Virus record (IMG/VR): IMGVR_UViG_3300043219_000190 | Span: 1 to 53,301 of that record | Length of the DNA stretch: 53,301 nt | Reading direction: 5' to 3' (one strand) | From: a virus | Shown: piece by piece, positions 1 through 9,363 of the stretch | Position numbering within the stretch: position 1 is the first letter of the stretch | How the letters are laid out: every line of letters starts with the position of its first letter | Translations under genes and position numbers: made by a program | The notes under the pieces: generated by a model | The model's input: only the letters and a program-made list of their open reading frames with translations | Databases searched by the model: none | What the model was told of the DNA's origin: nothing

Positions 1-62
1 GGTCTATTTGCGAGGGGTTTTGTAAAAATTCTGAGTTGTTAAAAAGTAAAGTAAAGTAAAAA

Positions 63-92
63 TTGACTAGTTAATATTTAAAATGCTATACT
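63..92 (+). promoter_or_regulatory. Promoter of the packaging/head operon (leaderless)
   Basis: TTGACT (63-68), an 18-base spacer and TATACT (87-92) preceded by TG at 84-85 (TGC before the hexamer). The ATG at 101 lies 8 bases after the hexamer, so the transcript probably starts at or next to the start codon. Three tandem GTAAA units lie just upstream (46-60). Confidence 0.7.
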
Positions 93-100
93 TTACTTAT

Positions 101-766
101 ATGATAATCACTAGGTATGGACTTCACAAAATTACAAATATAAATGAATCGGTTTTTTCTCAAATGTGGAAACGCCATCAAGCTGGAAAAGATTTTTATA
201 GTTTTTTTACAGACGACGGAAAAATAGATATTGAAGATAATGGATTCATAAAAAAATATTCACATAAAATAATTCCTGAAGAATTGGAAAAATTAAAAGC
301 TAAAAAAAATAAGAAAAATAATGTTGTAGTTAAAAAAGTTGTAGTTAAAAAAGATAGGGTTGTTAAACCTAAGAATGAAAAAAAAGATACAGAACCAGAA
401 AAACCGAAAGATGAAGAGTTGCAAAAATTAGCACGTAAGGCAACTATTGCAAAACATAAATCTGATATTTTTAAAGCAGATAAAGCAGAATTGGAACTAA
501 AAAAATCCCGTGCTGAAGTTGCAGAAATACAAACCATAGGCCAAGTTTGCATAGGTTACTTAATGGCCTTAAATCAAACATTACTAGACCAACCCCGTTC
601 ATGGATAGATGAAATTTCACTAGGAATTAAAGCTGGAAAATCAAAAACAGATTTAACCGATATGGCACGTAAACCAGCAATGGAAGCGATCGCCGAAAGT
701 ATAGAAATAATAAAAAAAGAGATCAAAAAATATAAGCGAGACACAAAGAGTTCTTTAAATGAGTAA
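101..766 (+). CDS. Putative terminase small subunit
   Basis: Product of 221 aa, called from position directly before the large terminase, which it overlaps by 8 bases, and from its make-up. Residues 1-50 could hold a DNA-binding fold. They are followed by a Lys/Glu-rich region (about 65-115) and a helical C-terminal half likely to oligomerise. The ATG at 83 lies inside the -10 element, so it cannot be on an mRNA from this promoter; the ATG at 101 (MIITRYGLHK) is used instead. No Shine-Dalgarno site precedes it, as expected for a leaderless mRNA. No clear helix-turn-helix is seen, so a different DNA-recognition or head role remains possible. Confidence 0.6.
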   Translation: MIITRYGLHKITNINESVFSQMWKRHQAGKDFYSFFTDDGKIDIEDNGFIKKYSHKIIPEELEKLKAKKNKKNNVVVKKVVVKKDRVVKPKNEKKDTEPEKPKDEELQKLARKATIAKHKSDIFKADKAELELKKSRAEVAEIQTIGQVCIGYLMALNQTLLDQPRSWIDEISLGIKAGKSKTDLTDMARKPAMEAIAESIEIIKKEIKKYKRDTKSSLNE

Positions 767-2780
767 TACGAGATATCTAAAAATAAAAAAACCACACCTC
801 CAAGATTTAGAATGGTTAGAGAAACAATTAGATTCTTTACCTAAATCAAAAATTACATCGAATGTGGCAGAAACAGCAGAGAGGCTTCGAATACTTCCGT
901 CAACATCTCCGTTCCCTGGGAAATATAAATTTTCAAGATCGTCATACATGTACGAGATAGCAATGGAGTTAAGCCCGCAATCAATTACAGAAATAATTAA
1001 CATATGCAAAGCCGGTCAAATGGGGGCCACGGCAGGAAGTACTGAAAACCTAATACTTTTTAAAATTGCAGAAGATCCAGGACCCGTGTTATGTATGGTC
1101 CCAACAAAAGAGTTTTTAATAAAATGGGATGAAACACGATTAGGTCCCATGATTGACGCATCAGGATTAAAATTAAAATCTTCATATAAAAAGAATTCCC
1201 AACATGGCGGGAATGGTGACGCTGTCGGGCGTAAATCTTGGATCGGTGGAAAACTTGATATTTTAACATTTGCACAATTAAACCAACTAAGAAATCAATC
1301 ATATCAAATAATTTGCATAGAAGATGCTGAAGAGTTAGTTTTAACAGCACAAAAAGGTGGCGGTCAAGGTAACGTTAAAAAAGTTGCGTTTATTAGATCC
1401 ATGACTTTTGCAGGCAGAAGGAAAATATTGGACATATCTACCCCAATATTTAAAGACAATTCACACATCTGGGCGGAGTTTGAAAAAGGGGACCAGCGAT
1501 ATTATTATATAAATTGTCCAGATTGTGGCCACTCTCAAAGATTAATATGGGAACATTTAAAATATACAAAAGATGAACACAACCATGTTATAGAAGATTC
1601 CGTTTACTACGAATGTCAATCAAAAGACTGTGATTACCATATCAAAGAAGAGGAAAAACCAGACTTTTTATTATGCGAGGAATTAGGCGGTACAGCAAAA
1701 TGGATTCCACACAATGCAGAAAAAGCAGAACCGCTAACAAAATCTTATCAATTTTCAGCATTATATGCGGGTCCTGGATTTGACACATGGTATCAATTAG
1801 CAAAAGAATGGGTTGCAGCAAAAGGAAGTTCAAAAGATTTACAAGCTTTTTATAATTTAAGACTAGGTTTACCATTTTCCGATTACTCAGAAGCCCCACC
1901 AGAATCTGGTTTGCATATACTAAAAGGTCTATATAAACGTGGCCAACTTCCAAACACAGAACAAGGAATGCCAATATATACAATGTTAGGTGCAGACGTT
2001 CAGGCCGGAAATACAAAAGATGGAAAATATATAAAAAATAAAGAACCCAGAATTGAAGCTAGTTTATGGGGTTATGGATTAAACGGCCGAGAATGGTTAA
2101 TTGACCACTATATTATCCCAGGTGAAGTGACCGATTGGAGATCAGGAGCATTTGCAAAATTTAGGAAAATGCATGAAAAAAATGTTTTCCCAATTCCACC
2201 AACATATACATTTATCGACTCCAGACACCAAACAAACCAAGTTAAAAATTTCTGCAACGGTGGTAAAAACATATATCCAGTTATGGGGCAAGGTATAACA
2301 AAAAAAGGAATATTTAAAAAAGTAGATTTACAAGGTTATCAATCTGGTTTTGGTGGACCATTGCCACTATACGAACTAAATAACGACTCTTTAAAATTAG
2401 ATTTATATAACGCCCTAGGATTAAGACAGGACCTAGTAACAAAAGAATATCCTGCAGGTTACATGATGTTCCCACACGATTTAGACCATACATATTTTAA
2501 ACAATTAGTATCAGAAAGAGCAGTTCCAATAATTAAAAACGGCGCACACCATCACTACGAATGGCAAGCCCACGGAGCAAACGAAACATTCGACTGCGCT
2601 CTATACGCAAAACAGGCAAAAAATGTATTCATGTACAATATGTCAATTCTAAACGGTTGGGAATCTACAAACGATTATGAATTTTGGAAATGGGCAACAA
2701 TTAAATTCGGAATACCAAAAATAACGATAGAAGAATTAGCACAAAAACAGAAACGATTATGGGAAATATTGATTGCTTGA
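759..2780 (+). CDS. terL: Terminase large subunit, GpA family
   Basis: Product of 673 aa, the usual length for lambda-type GpA. It is the ATPase motor and nuclease that packages DNA into proheads. The N-terminal ATPase half has a glycine-rich Walker A-like segment (GQMGATAGSTEN, 86-97) and a Walker B-like strand ending in Glu-Asp (IICIEDAEE, 184-192). A zinc-ribbon-like insert follows (CPDC at 253-256, second Cys pair near 286-291). The nuclease half has the acidic positions expected of the family: GADVQ (411-415), FIDSRH (D487) and a late ETFDCALY segment near 620. It overlaps the small-subunit gene, so the two are probably translationally coupled. Confidence 0.93.
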   Translation: MSNTRYLKIKKPHLQDLEWLEKQLDSLPKSKITSNVAETAERLRILPSTSPFPGKYKFSRSSYMYEIAMELSPQSITEIINICKAGQMGATAGSTENLILFKIAEDPGPVLCMVPTKEFLIKWDETRLGPMIDASGLKLKSSYKKNSQHGGNGDAVGRKSWIGGKLDILTFAQLNQLRNQSYQIICIEDAEELVLTAQKGGGQGNVKKVAFIRSMTFAGRRKILDISTPIFKDNSHIWAEFEKGDQRYYYINCPDCGHSQRLIWEHLKYTKDEHNHVIEDSVYYECQSKDCDYHIKEEEKPDFLLCEELGGTAKWIPHNAEKAEPLTKSYQFSALYAGPGFDTWYQLAKEWVAAKGSSKDLQAFYNLRLGLPFSDYSEAPPESGLHILKGLYKRGQLPNTEQGMPIYTMLGADVQAGNTKDGKYIKNKEPRIEASLWGYGLNGREWLIDHYIIPGEVTDWRSGAFAKFRKMHEKNVFPIPPTYTFIDSRHQTNQVKNFCNGGKNIYPVMGQGITKKGIFKKVDLQGYQSGFGGPLPLYELNNDSLKLDLYNALGLRQDLVTKEYPAGYMMFPHDLDHTYFKQLVSERAVPIIKNGAHHHYEWQAHGANETFDCALYAKQAKNVFMYNMSILNGWESTNDYEFWKWATIKFGIPKITIEELAQKQKRLWEILIA

Positions 2781-2810
2781 AAAAAAACAAAAATAGGGGT
2801 ATTATAACTT

Positions 2811-3053
2811 ATGGCATTATATACAGTTGAAGAATTGAAAACAAAAATAAAAACTCTAATGGAAGATTTAGACGACGGCGTATCTAGTTCAGATTTAGAT
2901 ACTAGTCAATCTAAACATGGTTTTAAAATATCAGTTAGAGCAAAGAGAGAACAATTAGAAAGATATTTAGCAATGCTAAAAAAACAAGATCCAGCATGCT
3001 ACTACTCTTTTATGCCACCCTCAGTAATTAGTTTCGGCGGTAATAGATGTTAG
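2811..3053 (+). CDS. gpW-like head-tail connector
   Basis: Product of 80 aa lying between large terminase and portal, exactly where lambda W lies. The sequence (YTVEELKTKIKTLMEDL, then REQLERYLAMLKKQ) has the helix-strand-helix character and length of gpW proteins. In lambda, gpW enters the head after DNA packaging and prepares the portal for the head-closure protein. A run of AGGGG upstream may serve as ribosome site. The 3' end overlaps the portal start by 7 bases. The family call rests on position, size and a loose sequence pattern. Confidence 0.65.
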   Translation: MALYTVEELKTKIKTLMEDLDDGVSSSDLDTSQSKHGFKISVRAKREQLERYLAMLKKQDPACYYSFMPPSVISFGGNRC

Positions 3054-4804
3054 AAAAACAAAAATGGCAATATGCTAAATTAAAAGTTAACAGATCAGTA
3101 AACACATTAGCAAAATACGGCTTTGGATATTCCCCAACCGCTGGATTAGTTGGTAATACTAAAGGTTTAGAACCAAAAGTTATAAATAAATTAACCATGG
3201 CTGCCAATGACATGCAACGTTTCGAAGCTGCATATTATCCAAGAGCAAATAATAAAAACAATAATTCAAATACTCCAAATATTTCACCAGCACATTATGA
3301 CGCAATAAATTTATCAGATCATGAAGAGGTTCAGGAAAAAGCAATTTCTCAATCTAAAACATCTATGGAATTAAGAGCAGTTCAAACTTTTATCCGTAGA
3401 ATATTATATGCACCCCGGATGCAATCACACCCAAACCGTAGAGTTTTAGGAATCGATGCAGAAACCGCAAATAATTGGAGCGCAGAAACTGAAGCATTAT
3501 TTCGTCAAGACCGTGAACTTAAATCATGGGATGAATCATTAAAAAATACTTACGATCAATTGGCAGATATGGCACTAGGACAATATTTAACAGTAGGGGA
3601 ATTTTTCGCAGTTACTAGATCATATTTTGAAGATCCAGAACGACCAACAAATGTATCAATACAACTTTTTAATCCTCTACAAGTGCAATCCCCACATTTT
3701 GCATATGGCAACTATTACTATAACATCCAAACTCATAACGATTGTGGACAGATTATTAATGTATCATATGCAAGTTATCACGATGATATAACCAAAAAAG
3801 GTAACTATATTGAAAAAGGAATTGAGTTCAATTCTAAAGATCAAGAAATAGCAATATTCTTAGCACCAACAAAATTTGGTGAACCATATGTAAGGATCCC
3901 ATTTAAAAATAAAAATGGTTTTGTTCAGGTTATCCACGGTTTTGTTCAAACTGAACCAGGACAAAAAAGAGGTTTACCAGATTCCGCATTTGCACACCAC
4001 GAATTTATGAACACAACAGATTTAAAGAAATTTGAAATGCAATCAGCACGGCTTAGTAGTTCTGTTATGGGATCAGTTACAGCAGACAGTAATGCACAAC
4101 CTGGTGGAAATCAAGGCGGTCTGGATGAACTAGGGACAAGTTTTGCCCCTGGTCCTCTGTCTAATGGAACACTAGAAAAATACGAACCTCCAGGATATGA
4201 AACAAGAGAAGTAAACGGCGGTGCAATAATATTACAAAACTTTACACCCGGATATAAATTTACAGAACATACAACATCTAGACCAAATTTAAACATCCCC
4301 CTATTTATAGAAAAAAACTTAGATTATACATTTGTTGCTACTTATGGGGTAGCAAATGCTCTAGTGACTCAAAAATTTGAAGGTTCTTACAATGCATCAA
4401 AAGGGAAAATAGATATTTCTTGGAAAACAGGTATAGAATACTATTTAAAACAATTCTCCAGCGATTGGGCAAAAGTTATTTATCCTATATGGTTAAACGG
4501 TAAAGTAGCAACAAGTGAAATTATGTGTCCAGGATGGGAAATACCAAAAAAGCGTTTTGCATGGTCTAGTATGTCAGTTATCACACCACGAAAACCATCA
4601 TTAAACCCATTGCAGGAAGCAAAAGCAAATGATTTAAACATGACAAACTTTTTAATTAATGGAGAAGTCGCAGCACAACAAACCTCTGATACAAGTTTTG
4701 AAGAAAACGCAGAACGTGGCGTATTAGAGAAAAAATTAAAAGATAAAGTTAATCCACCAGAAATAATACAACCAGTTAAAAAGGAGATTACCGAAAATGC
4801 CTAG
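3047..4804 (+). CDS. Portal protein, lambda gpB-like
   Basis: Product of 585 aa. Portals of this family form the twelve-fold ring at the head vertex through which DNA enters and to which the tail joins. The N-terminal part carries the aromatic/basic pattern of lambda-type portals (YDAINLSDHEE, then IRRILYAPRMQSHPNRR). The C-terminal part has the conserved block around NASKGKIDISWKTGIEYY and VIYPIWLNG. The gene overlaps the gpW-like gene upstream and the protease gene downstream by 8 bases. A pro-rich low-complexity stretch near residues 345-375 is probably a surface loop. Confidence 0.88.
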   Translation: MLEKQKWQYAKLKVNRSVNTLAKYGFGYSPTAGLVGNTKGLEPKVINKLTMAANDMQRFEAAYYPRANNKNNNSNTPNISPAHYDAINLSDHEEVQEKAISQSKTSMELRAVQTFIRRILYAPRMQSHPNRRVLGIDAETANNWSAETEALFRQDRELKSWDESLKNTYDQLADMALGQYLTVGEFFAVTRSYFEDPERPTNVSIQLFNPLQVQSPHFAYGNYYYNIQTHNDCGQIINVSYASYHDDITKKGNYIEKGIEFNSKDQEIAIFLAPTKFGEPYVRIPFKNKNGFVQVIHGFVQTEPGQKRGLPDSAFAHHEFMNTTDLKKFEMQSARLSSSVMGSVTADSNAQPGGNQGGLDELGTSFAPGPLSNGTLEKYEPPGYETREVNGGAIILQNFTPGYKFTEHTTSRPNLNIPLFIEKNLDYTFVATYGVANALVTQKFEGSYNASKGKIDISWKTGIEYYLKQFSSDWAKVIYPIWLNGKVATSEIMCPGWEIPKKRFAWSSMSVITPRKPSLNPLQEAKANDLNMTNFLINGEVAAQQTSDTSFEENAERGVLEKKLKDKVNPPEIIQPVKKEITENA

Positions 4805-6104
4805 ATTATTATTTGCAATGAATGAACCAGAATTAAATGCGTATATTTCGCATATGAATAATATATCCCTAATCCGTGGAGATATGGCAGCCGATGAAGT
4901 AAAAAACACTATTCAGTTAATTTCAGATACAAGAGAGAGTCAAAAAGAGTCTTTTAATGTAGATGAATCAGGTGTTAGTCATATAAATATTGTCGGAGTC
5001 CTACAACCAAAAGTAGATCCATGTGCAATTTTATTTGGAATAGAAGCTACAGCCTATTCCGAAATAATGGATGCAATAGCAAAAGGTGAAGCCAATTCAG
5101 ATGTAAAAGAACACCTATTCCACTTTGATACTCCAGGTGGTTACTTGGTCGGATTAGAAAAAACCGCATTAGCAATAAAAAACGCAAAAAAACCAACAAA
5201 AGGGATAATCCACGGACAAGCTTGTTCCGCTGGTTTGTTTTTAGGTTCACAATGTGATATATTTGAAGCAGAAGGGGAACTTTGCGAATCTGGTTCATTG
5301 GGTGTAAAAATCGTAATGACAGACACAACCGCAAAAGATCGAGCATCAGGAATAACAAAATATACTATAGTTTCTGAAAATGCACCGTTAAAAACAATTG
5401 ATCCAGCTAAAAAAGAGGATCGATTAAGATTAAAAGCACACATAACTAAAATGGAAGATATATTTACTTTTTTTGTAGCAGACGGTCGGAACACCACCCC
5501 CGAAAATGTTAGAAAAACTTACGGAAAAGGTGCAACATTATTAGCACGAGAAGCCTTAGACGTAGGAATGATTGACAGTATACAAAATGAAATGACTGAT
5601 TCTATTTTAGAAAATGATACTAGCAACACCAGCAGTATTGATAAAAAAACAATACCAAAAACCAATACGGAGGACAATAATAATATGGAAATGACAGCAG
5701 AAGAAATTGCAAAAATTGCAAGTGACGCAGCTACTCAGGCATCAGCAAAAACAGAGCAAAACATGATTGAGATGTTAGATAAAAGAGATTTAGCAGCATC
5801 AGCAGAAACAAACAGAAAAGCAGGTTTTGCACCACTATTAGCAAAATTCCCAAATCAGGTAACAATGATAACTGAAGAAATGGCGAAACCAGAAGGTGCA
5901 GCAAGTTCTGATTTTACTATTAAGTTAATGGAAACTGAGAGTGCGAGATTAAGTGCAGAAGATGAATTAAAGAAAAATTCAGGTGATAAAACAGATCCCT
6001 TAAAAACAAAAAAACCAGATGAAGAAAAACTTTCAGCAGAAACAGACATTGCTGAAATGTCCGAAATGATGGGCGTTGAATTACCAAAAATGGAGGCGAA
6101 CTAA
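4797..6104 (+). CDS. Prohead protease, S49/ClpP-like, with C-terminal scaffold domain
   Basis: Product of 435 aa, the counterpart of lambda gpC. Residues about 1-265 form the peptidase. Visible motifs are FDTPGG (near 110-115), the putative nucleophile Ser144 in ACSAG, and ESGSLGVK (164-171). The region after about 295 is charged, Ala/Glu-rich and helical, as in scaffolds. A Shine-Dalgarno AAGGAG precedes the ATG at 4797. An in-frame internal start at 5685 with its own strong ribosome site would make the C-terminal part alone (listed separately). Expected role: cleavage of scaffold and trimming of the prohead before packaging. Confidence 0.9.
   Translation: MPRLLFAMNEPELNAYISHMNNISLIRGDMAADEVKNTIQLISDTRESQKESFNVDESGVSHINIVGVLQPKVDPCAILFGIEATAYSEIMDAIAKGEANSDVKEHLFHFDTPGGYLVGLEKTALAIKNAKKPTKGIIHGQACSAGLFLGSQCDIFEAEGELCESGSLGVKIVMTDTTAKDRASGITKYTIVSENAPLKTIDPAKKEDRLRLKAHITKMEDIFTFFVADGRNTTPENVRKTYGKGATLLAREALDVGMIDSIQNEMTDSILENDTSNTSSIDKKTIPKTNTEDNNNMEMTAEEIAKIASDAATQASAKTEQNMIEMLDKRDLAASAETNRKAGFAPLLAKFPNQVTMITEEMAKPEGAASSDFTIKLMETESARLSAEDELKKNSGDKTDPLKTKKPDEEKLSAETDIAEMSEMMGVELPKMEAN
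5685..6104 (+). CDS. Nested capsid scaffold protein (Nu3-like)
   Basis: The ATG at 5685 is in frame with the protease gene (residue 297) and is preceded by GGAGG at 5669-5673. It would yield a 139 aa protein starting MEMTAEEIAKIASD that is rich in Ala, Glu and Lys and predicted helical. This mirrors lambda, where scaffold Nu3 is made from an internal start in gene C. The protein would guide capsid assembly and be removed before DNA entry. Support is the strong internal ribosome site, the change of composition exactly there, and the precedent. Confidence 0.75.
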   Translation: MEMTAEEIAKIASDAATQASAKTEQNMIEMLDKRDLAASAETNRKAGFAPLLAKFPNQVTMITEEMAKPEGAASSDFTIKLMETESARLSAEDELKKNSGDKTDPLKTKKPDEEKLSAETDIAEMSEMMGVELPKMEAN

Positions 6105-6490
6105 TGGCACCACAAACACGATTAGATTACAATGAACTAATGTTTGCAGTTCACGATATAGACTATAAATATAAAGATGGAATTGTAGTAGCAGGAGCCG
6201 ACTTAGTAGAAGGTCAAGTTGTTGTTTTAGACACTGGAAAATATAGAGCTGCAATTGATGCAGATAAAGGTGTTGTTATATCAGGTTGGAGAATCTTACT
6301 TGCAGATGCAGCAGCAGCAGGTGGAGACGTTCCAAATATTCCTATGGGAATTTCTGGTGGAATTAACACTGATAAAATAGTTGGTGCAGGTCTAGCAGTA
6401 GACGACGAACTTTTAAACATTTTAGAAGTGAATAGAATTATAGTTCAAGGTGGAACTAATGCAATACAAGTAGCAGGGGAGGACGCATAA
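6104..6490 (+). CDS. Head decoration protein, gpD-like
   Basis: Product of 128 aa between protease/scaffold and major capsid, the position of lambda D. The pattern is typical of this trimeric beta-rich family that clamps the expanded capsid lattice: LVEGQVVVLDTGKYRAAI, then a Gly/Ala-rich middle, then a C-terminal VNRIIVQGG. The start overlaps the upstream stop (TAATG), giving coupled translation, with a GGAGG ribosome site just before it. It is probably one of the most abundant head proteins. Confidence 0.82.
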   Translation: MAPQTRLDYNELMFAVHDIDYKYKDGIVVAGADLVEGQVVVLDTGKYRAAIDADKGVVISGWRILLADAAAAGGDVPNIPMGISGGINTDKIVGAGLAVDDELLNILEVNRIIVQGGTNAIQVAGEDA

Positions 6491-6491
6491 T

Positions 6492-7739
6492 ATGTCTAGT
6501 ACAATAACAACAACACGGTTTGTAATGAACAGTCAAATGAATCAAAGTGCAAAACTTGCAAGAATTGCAACTCCATTTTTAGCAATGTATAATTTACAAC
6601 AAGCTATTATAGATATGGCATCAGATCAAATTACCGTAGAACTTTTTAAAGGTAATGAAAAAGTAGCCGTATTAGTTAGACGTTTAGTAGGTTCAGGTTC
6701 AAGTGCCGATAATAACACAATTAGACCTGGAATATCTGGTGCAGATGATTATTTATTTGCTTTAATTGAACAAAAAATGGCATTACCAGAAGGAACTTTA
6801 AATAAAAGAGTTCCAGGTGAACCAGAAAGAGTTACAGGTGGAGATAAAGGCGAACGTAAAAGATTTAGACGTCGTTATTGGTTTATGAAATTATCTCTTG
6901 ATATGATTTGTCGTGTTATTAGAAAAAATGAGCAATTATGTCAACAATCTCACTTTGATTCAGAAATGGAAATTAAAGATAATTTTCAAGGTGATACTAA
7001 ATTAGTATTCCCACGTTCTGCAGCTCTTGGAAACAGAACAGTAACAGCAGCATGGTCTGACGCTGCAAATGCAAAACCTTGGACAGATATTGCCCTTGCT
7101 TTTAAAGCAATCAGAAAGCATTCACAAATTAATAATAACAAACTTAGATATGCTTTTTTATCTGATTCTGCAATGACTAACCTAAGAGCTATTTACAGAG
7201 ATCAAAGACCAGGCGAAGGACCAGACGTTAATAAGCTAAACAACACTTATAACTTTAACCCAGACAATGGCGAACCAAAACCATTTAGTTTCCTAATTAA
7301 CAACGGAATGGAATATGGTGGATGGTTAAGAGGTGAAGAGTTTGGTAACGTAAAAGTACACCTTTTCACACTTCCGGAAGGTTATGACACAATAGAGGAC
7401 GATTCAAGTTCAAACTTTGAATCATGGATAACAGGCGAAACAATATGTGTAGGTTTATTTGATCCATCGTACTATAGATCATACTATGGTCCTGGAACAA
7501 AAGTACCACCAGAAGATTCTGTAATGACAAAGGCTATTGGTAAAAAAGGAATAATTCAGGTTCCAGCAATCGCAGGTTTAACTATCGGTAATTCTGGAAT
7601 TCCAACAGAAACAATGATGGTCAACCTTTACCCTCTTGGTCAAGACGATGGTTTTGGTGCATCAACACAACATGCTCCAATTTATGCCCCTGAAGTGTTA
7701 GACATTACAGCAACAATTGACACAGAAACAACAGTTTAA
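6492..7739 (+). CDS. Major capsid protein, gpE-like
   Basis: Product of 415 aa and the main shell protein with an HK97-type fold in this family. It directly follows the decoration protein, with GGGGAGG about 10 bases before the ATG. Lambda-E-like signs include an early beta-strand segment (VELFKGNEKVAVLVRR, near 54-70) and a long E-loop region rich in Arg and Gly (near 95-130). The C-terminal region has ITGETICVGLFDPSYYRSYYGPG. Codon use is A/T-ending like its neighbours. Confidence 0.87.
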   Translation: MSSTITTTRFVMNSQMNQSAKLARIATPFLAMYNLQQAIIDMASDQITVELFKGNEKVAVLVRRLVGSGSSADNNTIRPGISGADDYLFALIEQKMALPEGTLNKRVPGEPERVTGGDKGERKRFRRRYWFMKLSLDMICRVIRKNEQLCQQSHFDSEMEIKDNFQGDTKLVFPRSAALGNRTVTAAWSDAANAKPWTDIALAFKAIRKHSQINNNKLRYAFLSDSAMTNLRAIYRDQRPGEGPDVNKLNNTYNFNPDNGEPKPFSFLINNGMEYGGWLRGEEFGNVKVHLFTLPEGYDTIEDDSSSNFESWITGETICVGLFDPSYYRSYYGPGTKVPPEDSVMTKAIGKKGIIQVPAIAGLTIGNSGIPTETMMVNLYPLGQDDGFGASTQHAPIYAPEVLDITATIDTETTV

Positions 7740-7749
7740 GGAGATTTAA

Positions 7750-8100
7750 ATGTATTTAACACCAAATCAAGTATTTTGTAAGAAGGGTCTTAGAGGTGGT
7801 AATATCACTACAAAAGACGGTGAATATAGAAAATTGTCAGCAGTTGAATTAAAGATTATGGAAAAAAATATTCCAGGTCTTAAAATTAGAAAAATTGTTG
7901 TTGACAATAAACCAGAAGTTATTGAACCAGAAAAGACAGAAATTAAACCAGGTTCCGTAGAAGCTCTAAGATTAGAAGCTGAAGAGTTAGGAATTGATTT
8001 TAATTCTAAAACTAAAAAAGGTGATCTTGAAACATTGATTTCTGAAAAAAAACTTGAATTAGAAACAGAACCAGAAACAGAAGGTGAAGGGGACGAATAA
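7750..8100 (+). CDS. Small protein with C-terminal HeH/LEM-like motif after the capsid gene
   Basis: Product of 116 aa in the place of lambda FI. The N-terminal part (MYLTPNQVFCKKGLRGG) resembles short phage proteins found after capsid genes. Residues about 75-108 (EALRLEAEELGIDFNSKTKK, then a second helix) look like the helix-extended-loop-helix fold common at the end of such proteins, where it may bind DNA. The acidic tail is Glu-rich. AAGGAG overlaps the end of the capsid gene. A role in packaging or head completion is inferred from position. Confidence 0.6.
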   Translation: MYLTPNQVFCKKGLRGGNITTKDGEYRKLSAVELKIMEKNIPGLKIRKIVVDNKPEVIEPEKTEIKPGSVEALRLEAEELGIDFNSKTKKGDLETLISEKKLELETEPETEGEGDE

Positions 8101-8104
8101 ATAA

Positions 8105-8488
8105 ATGGATTTGCTCAACCGCCACGCCAAACTGATGAAAAAAATCGTAGAACCCTTTTCGGTAACTGTAACTTTAACAGATCCAGAAGGGACAGTATAC
8201 GAGAACTTAAAACCAATTTGGAACGATGTTGAGCACGTTTTAAAAATGGATAATCTTGACACCTCCAATCCTATGGGTGCAAGATCTTCCATTTATTTTG
8301 ATAAAGATACACTTTCCACACCTGGAATAGTACCCGGTAATAGTTGGATAATGACAGGATCACCGAACGCATATACAGCATCCGCTGATTATGTTTTAGA
8401 GATCCCGAAAGAGGATAACCAGTTACCAGGGGATTTATTTTTTATTAGTAGAGTAAAAGAAAAAGATGAAAGATGGGGAGCGCAATAA
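8105..8488 (+). CDS. Putative head-tail joining/head-closure protein
   Basis: Product of 127 aa lying where lambda FII or the Mu head-completion genes lie. The N-terminus (MDLLNRHAKLMKKIVEPF) is helical and followed by a beta-rich region with TVTLTDPEGTVYENLKPIW and a Gly/Pro-containing middle. Proteins of this size and place usually plug the portal after packaging and form the surface onto which the tail docks. The call rests mainly on gene order. Confidence 0.5.
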   Translation: MDLLNRHAKLMKKIVEPFSVTVTLTDPEGTVYENLKPIWNDVEHVLKMDNLDTSNPMGARSSIYFDKDTLSTPGIVPGNSWIMTGSPNAYTASADYVLEIPKEDNQLPGDLFFISRVKEKDERWGAQ

Positions 8489-9114
8489 TGCAGGTTTTTA
8501 GATTAGAGACACCAATTAAAAATAAGATTGAATTTATAGTTGGTGAAAAAATTACAGATGGTGAAATTCCAGCAAATTCTGATATTAAATATTTAGATTT
8601 TGAACCACCTGAAGGATTTTTTAATAGTTCTGATTTAGACGGAGCAATTGCAGTTTACGCCCCTAGTGTTACTTTTTCCGAGTCGTCAGGATCGAAAACA
8701 GAACAACAAGAATCAGACTCTATAATAAGAGTTGTTTCATATGGTTTTGGAGCTCCATTAAAAGACGACGACGATATTACTAAATATGAATCTTCAGTTC
8801 GTGAAGCACAAAACAGAGCGCAAATATTAATTACTTGTGCTTTCCGTGCAGTTATGGACAGAAGGGAAGTTGCAGGTTCACCAAGTGAAGGAATCGAACC
8901 GTCTTATGATAGTGGTATTGATGTAGGAGCAAATAAGTTCCCTCAATCAATGCAAAAAGTTACCCCAGAGGGTGCAATGACTACAAACCGTGGATTATGC
9001 ATTTATTTTCAAGATTTTAAATTCAAATTAGACGAATCCGCAATCAACGAAGAATTAGGCGTGGCATTTGCCGGATCGGACAATATTGAAACCGATACAA
9101 TAGACCCAATATAA
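8488..9114 (+). CDS. Putative tail terminator/tail completion protein
   Basis: Product of 208 aa. The ATG at 8488 is chosen over one at 8473 because it overlaps the upstream stop (TAATG) and has GGGGAG 7 bases before it. The protein is of tail-completion size, has an acidic C-terminus and a repeated-looking SSDLDGAIAVYAPS region. It sits between the head-tail joining gene and the sheath module, as in Mu-like tails where gp37-type proteins cap the tube. I see no diagnostic motif, so the name is positional. Confidence 0.42.
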   Translation: MQVFRLETPIKNKIEFIVGEKITDGEIPANSDIKYLDFEPPEGFFNSSDLDGAIAVYAPSVTFSESSGSKTEQQESDSIIRVVSYGFGAPLKDDDDITKYESSVREAQNRAQILITCAFRAVMDRREVAGSPSEGIEPSYDSGIDVGANKFPQSMQKVTPEGAMTTNRGLCIYFQDFKFKLDESAINEELGVAFAGSDNIETDTIDPI

Positions 9115-9135
9115 AACATAGAAAGGAGCAAATAA

Positions 9136-9363
9136 ATGAGAGCAAAATTTAGATGTGATTCTGTTACAGATTTTGGTGGAAGCAAAAAAGCCAAATTAAC
9201 AGCAATAACCAATGGATCAGAAGAAAATTCTGATTTTAATAAATATACTCCATCCGCTGAATTAGAAATTCACATATGCAACCCAAACGCATTGGATTAT
9301 TTTAAACCAGACGAAGAGTATTATTTAAATTTCTCTAAAGCAGAAAAAGGAGATATTTCGTAA
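9136..9363 (+). CDS. Small conserved-type protein before the tail sheath gene
   Basis: Product of 75 aa with AAGGAG at 9122-9127. It is beta-rich (MRAKFRCDSVTDFGG, then AELEIHICNPNALDYF) and ends KAEKGDIS. Small proteins of this shape are common directly before sheath genes in Mu-like and other contractile-tailed phages (position of Mu gp38). Their function is not established. The stop overlaps the sheath start (TAATG), suggesting coupled expression and a tail role. Confidence 0.55.
   Translation: MRAKFRCDSVTDFGGSKKAKLTAITNGSEENSDFNKYTPSAELEIHICNPNALDYFKPDEEYYLNFSKAEKGDIS

Noticed and set aside
83-100. ATG at 83 as start of the terminase small subunit
   Set aside because: It lies within the -10 region of the promoter and would not be on the transcript; ATG 101 fits the promoter.
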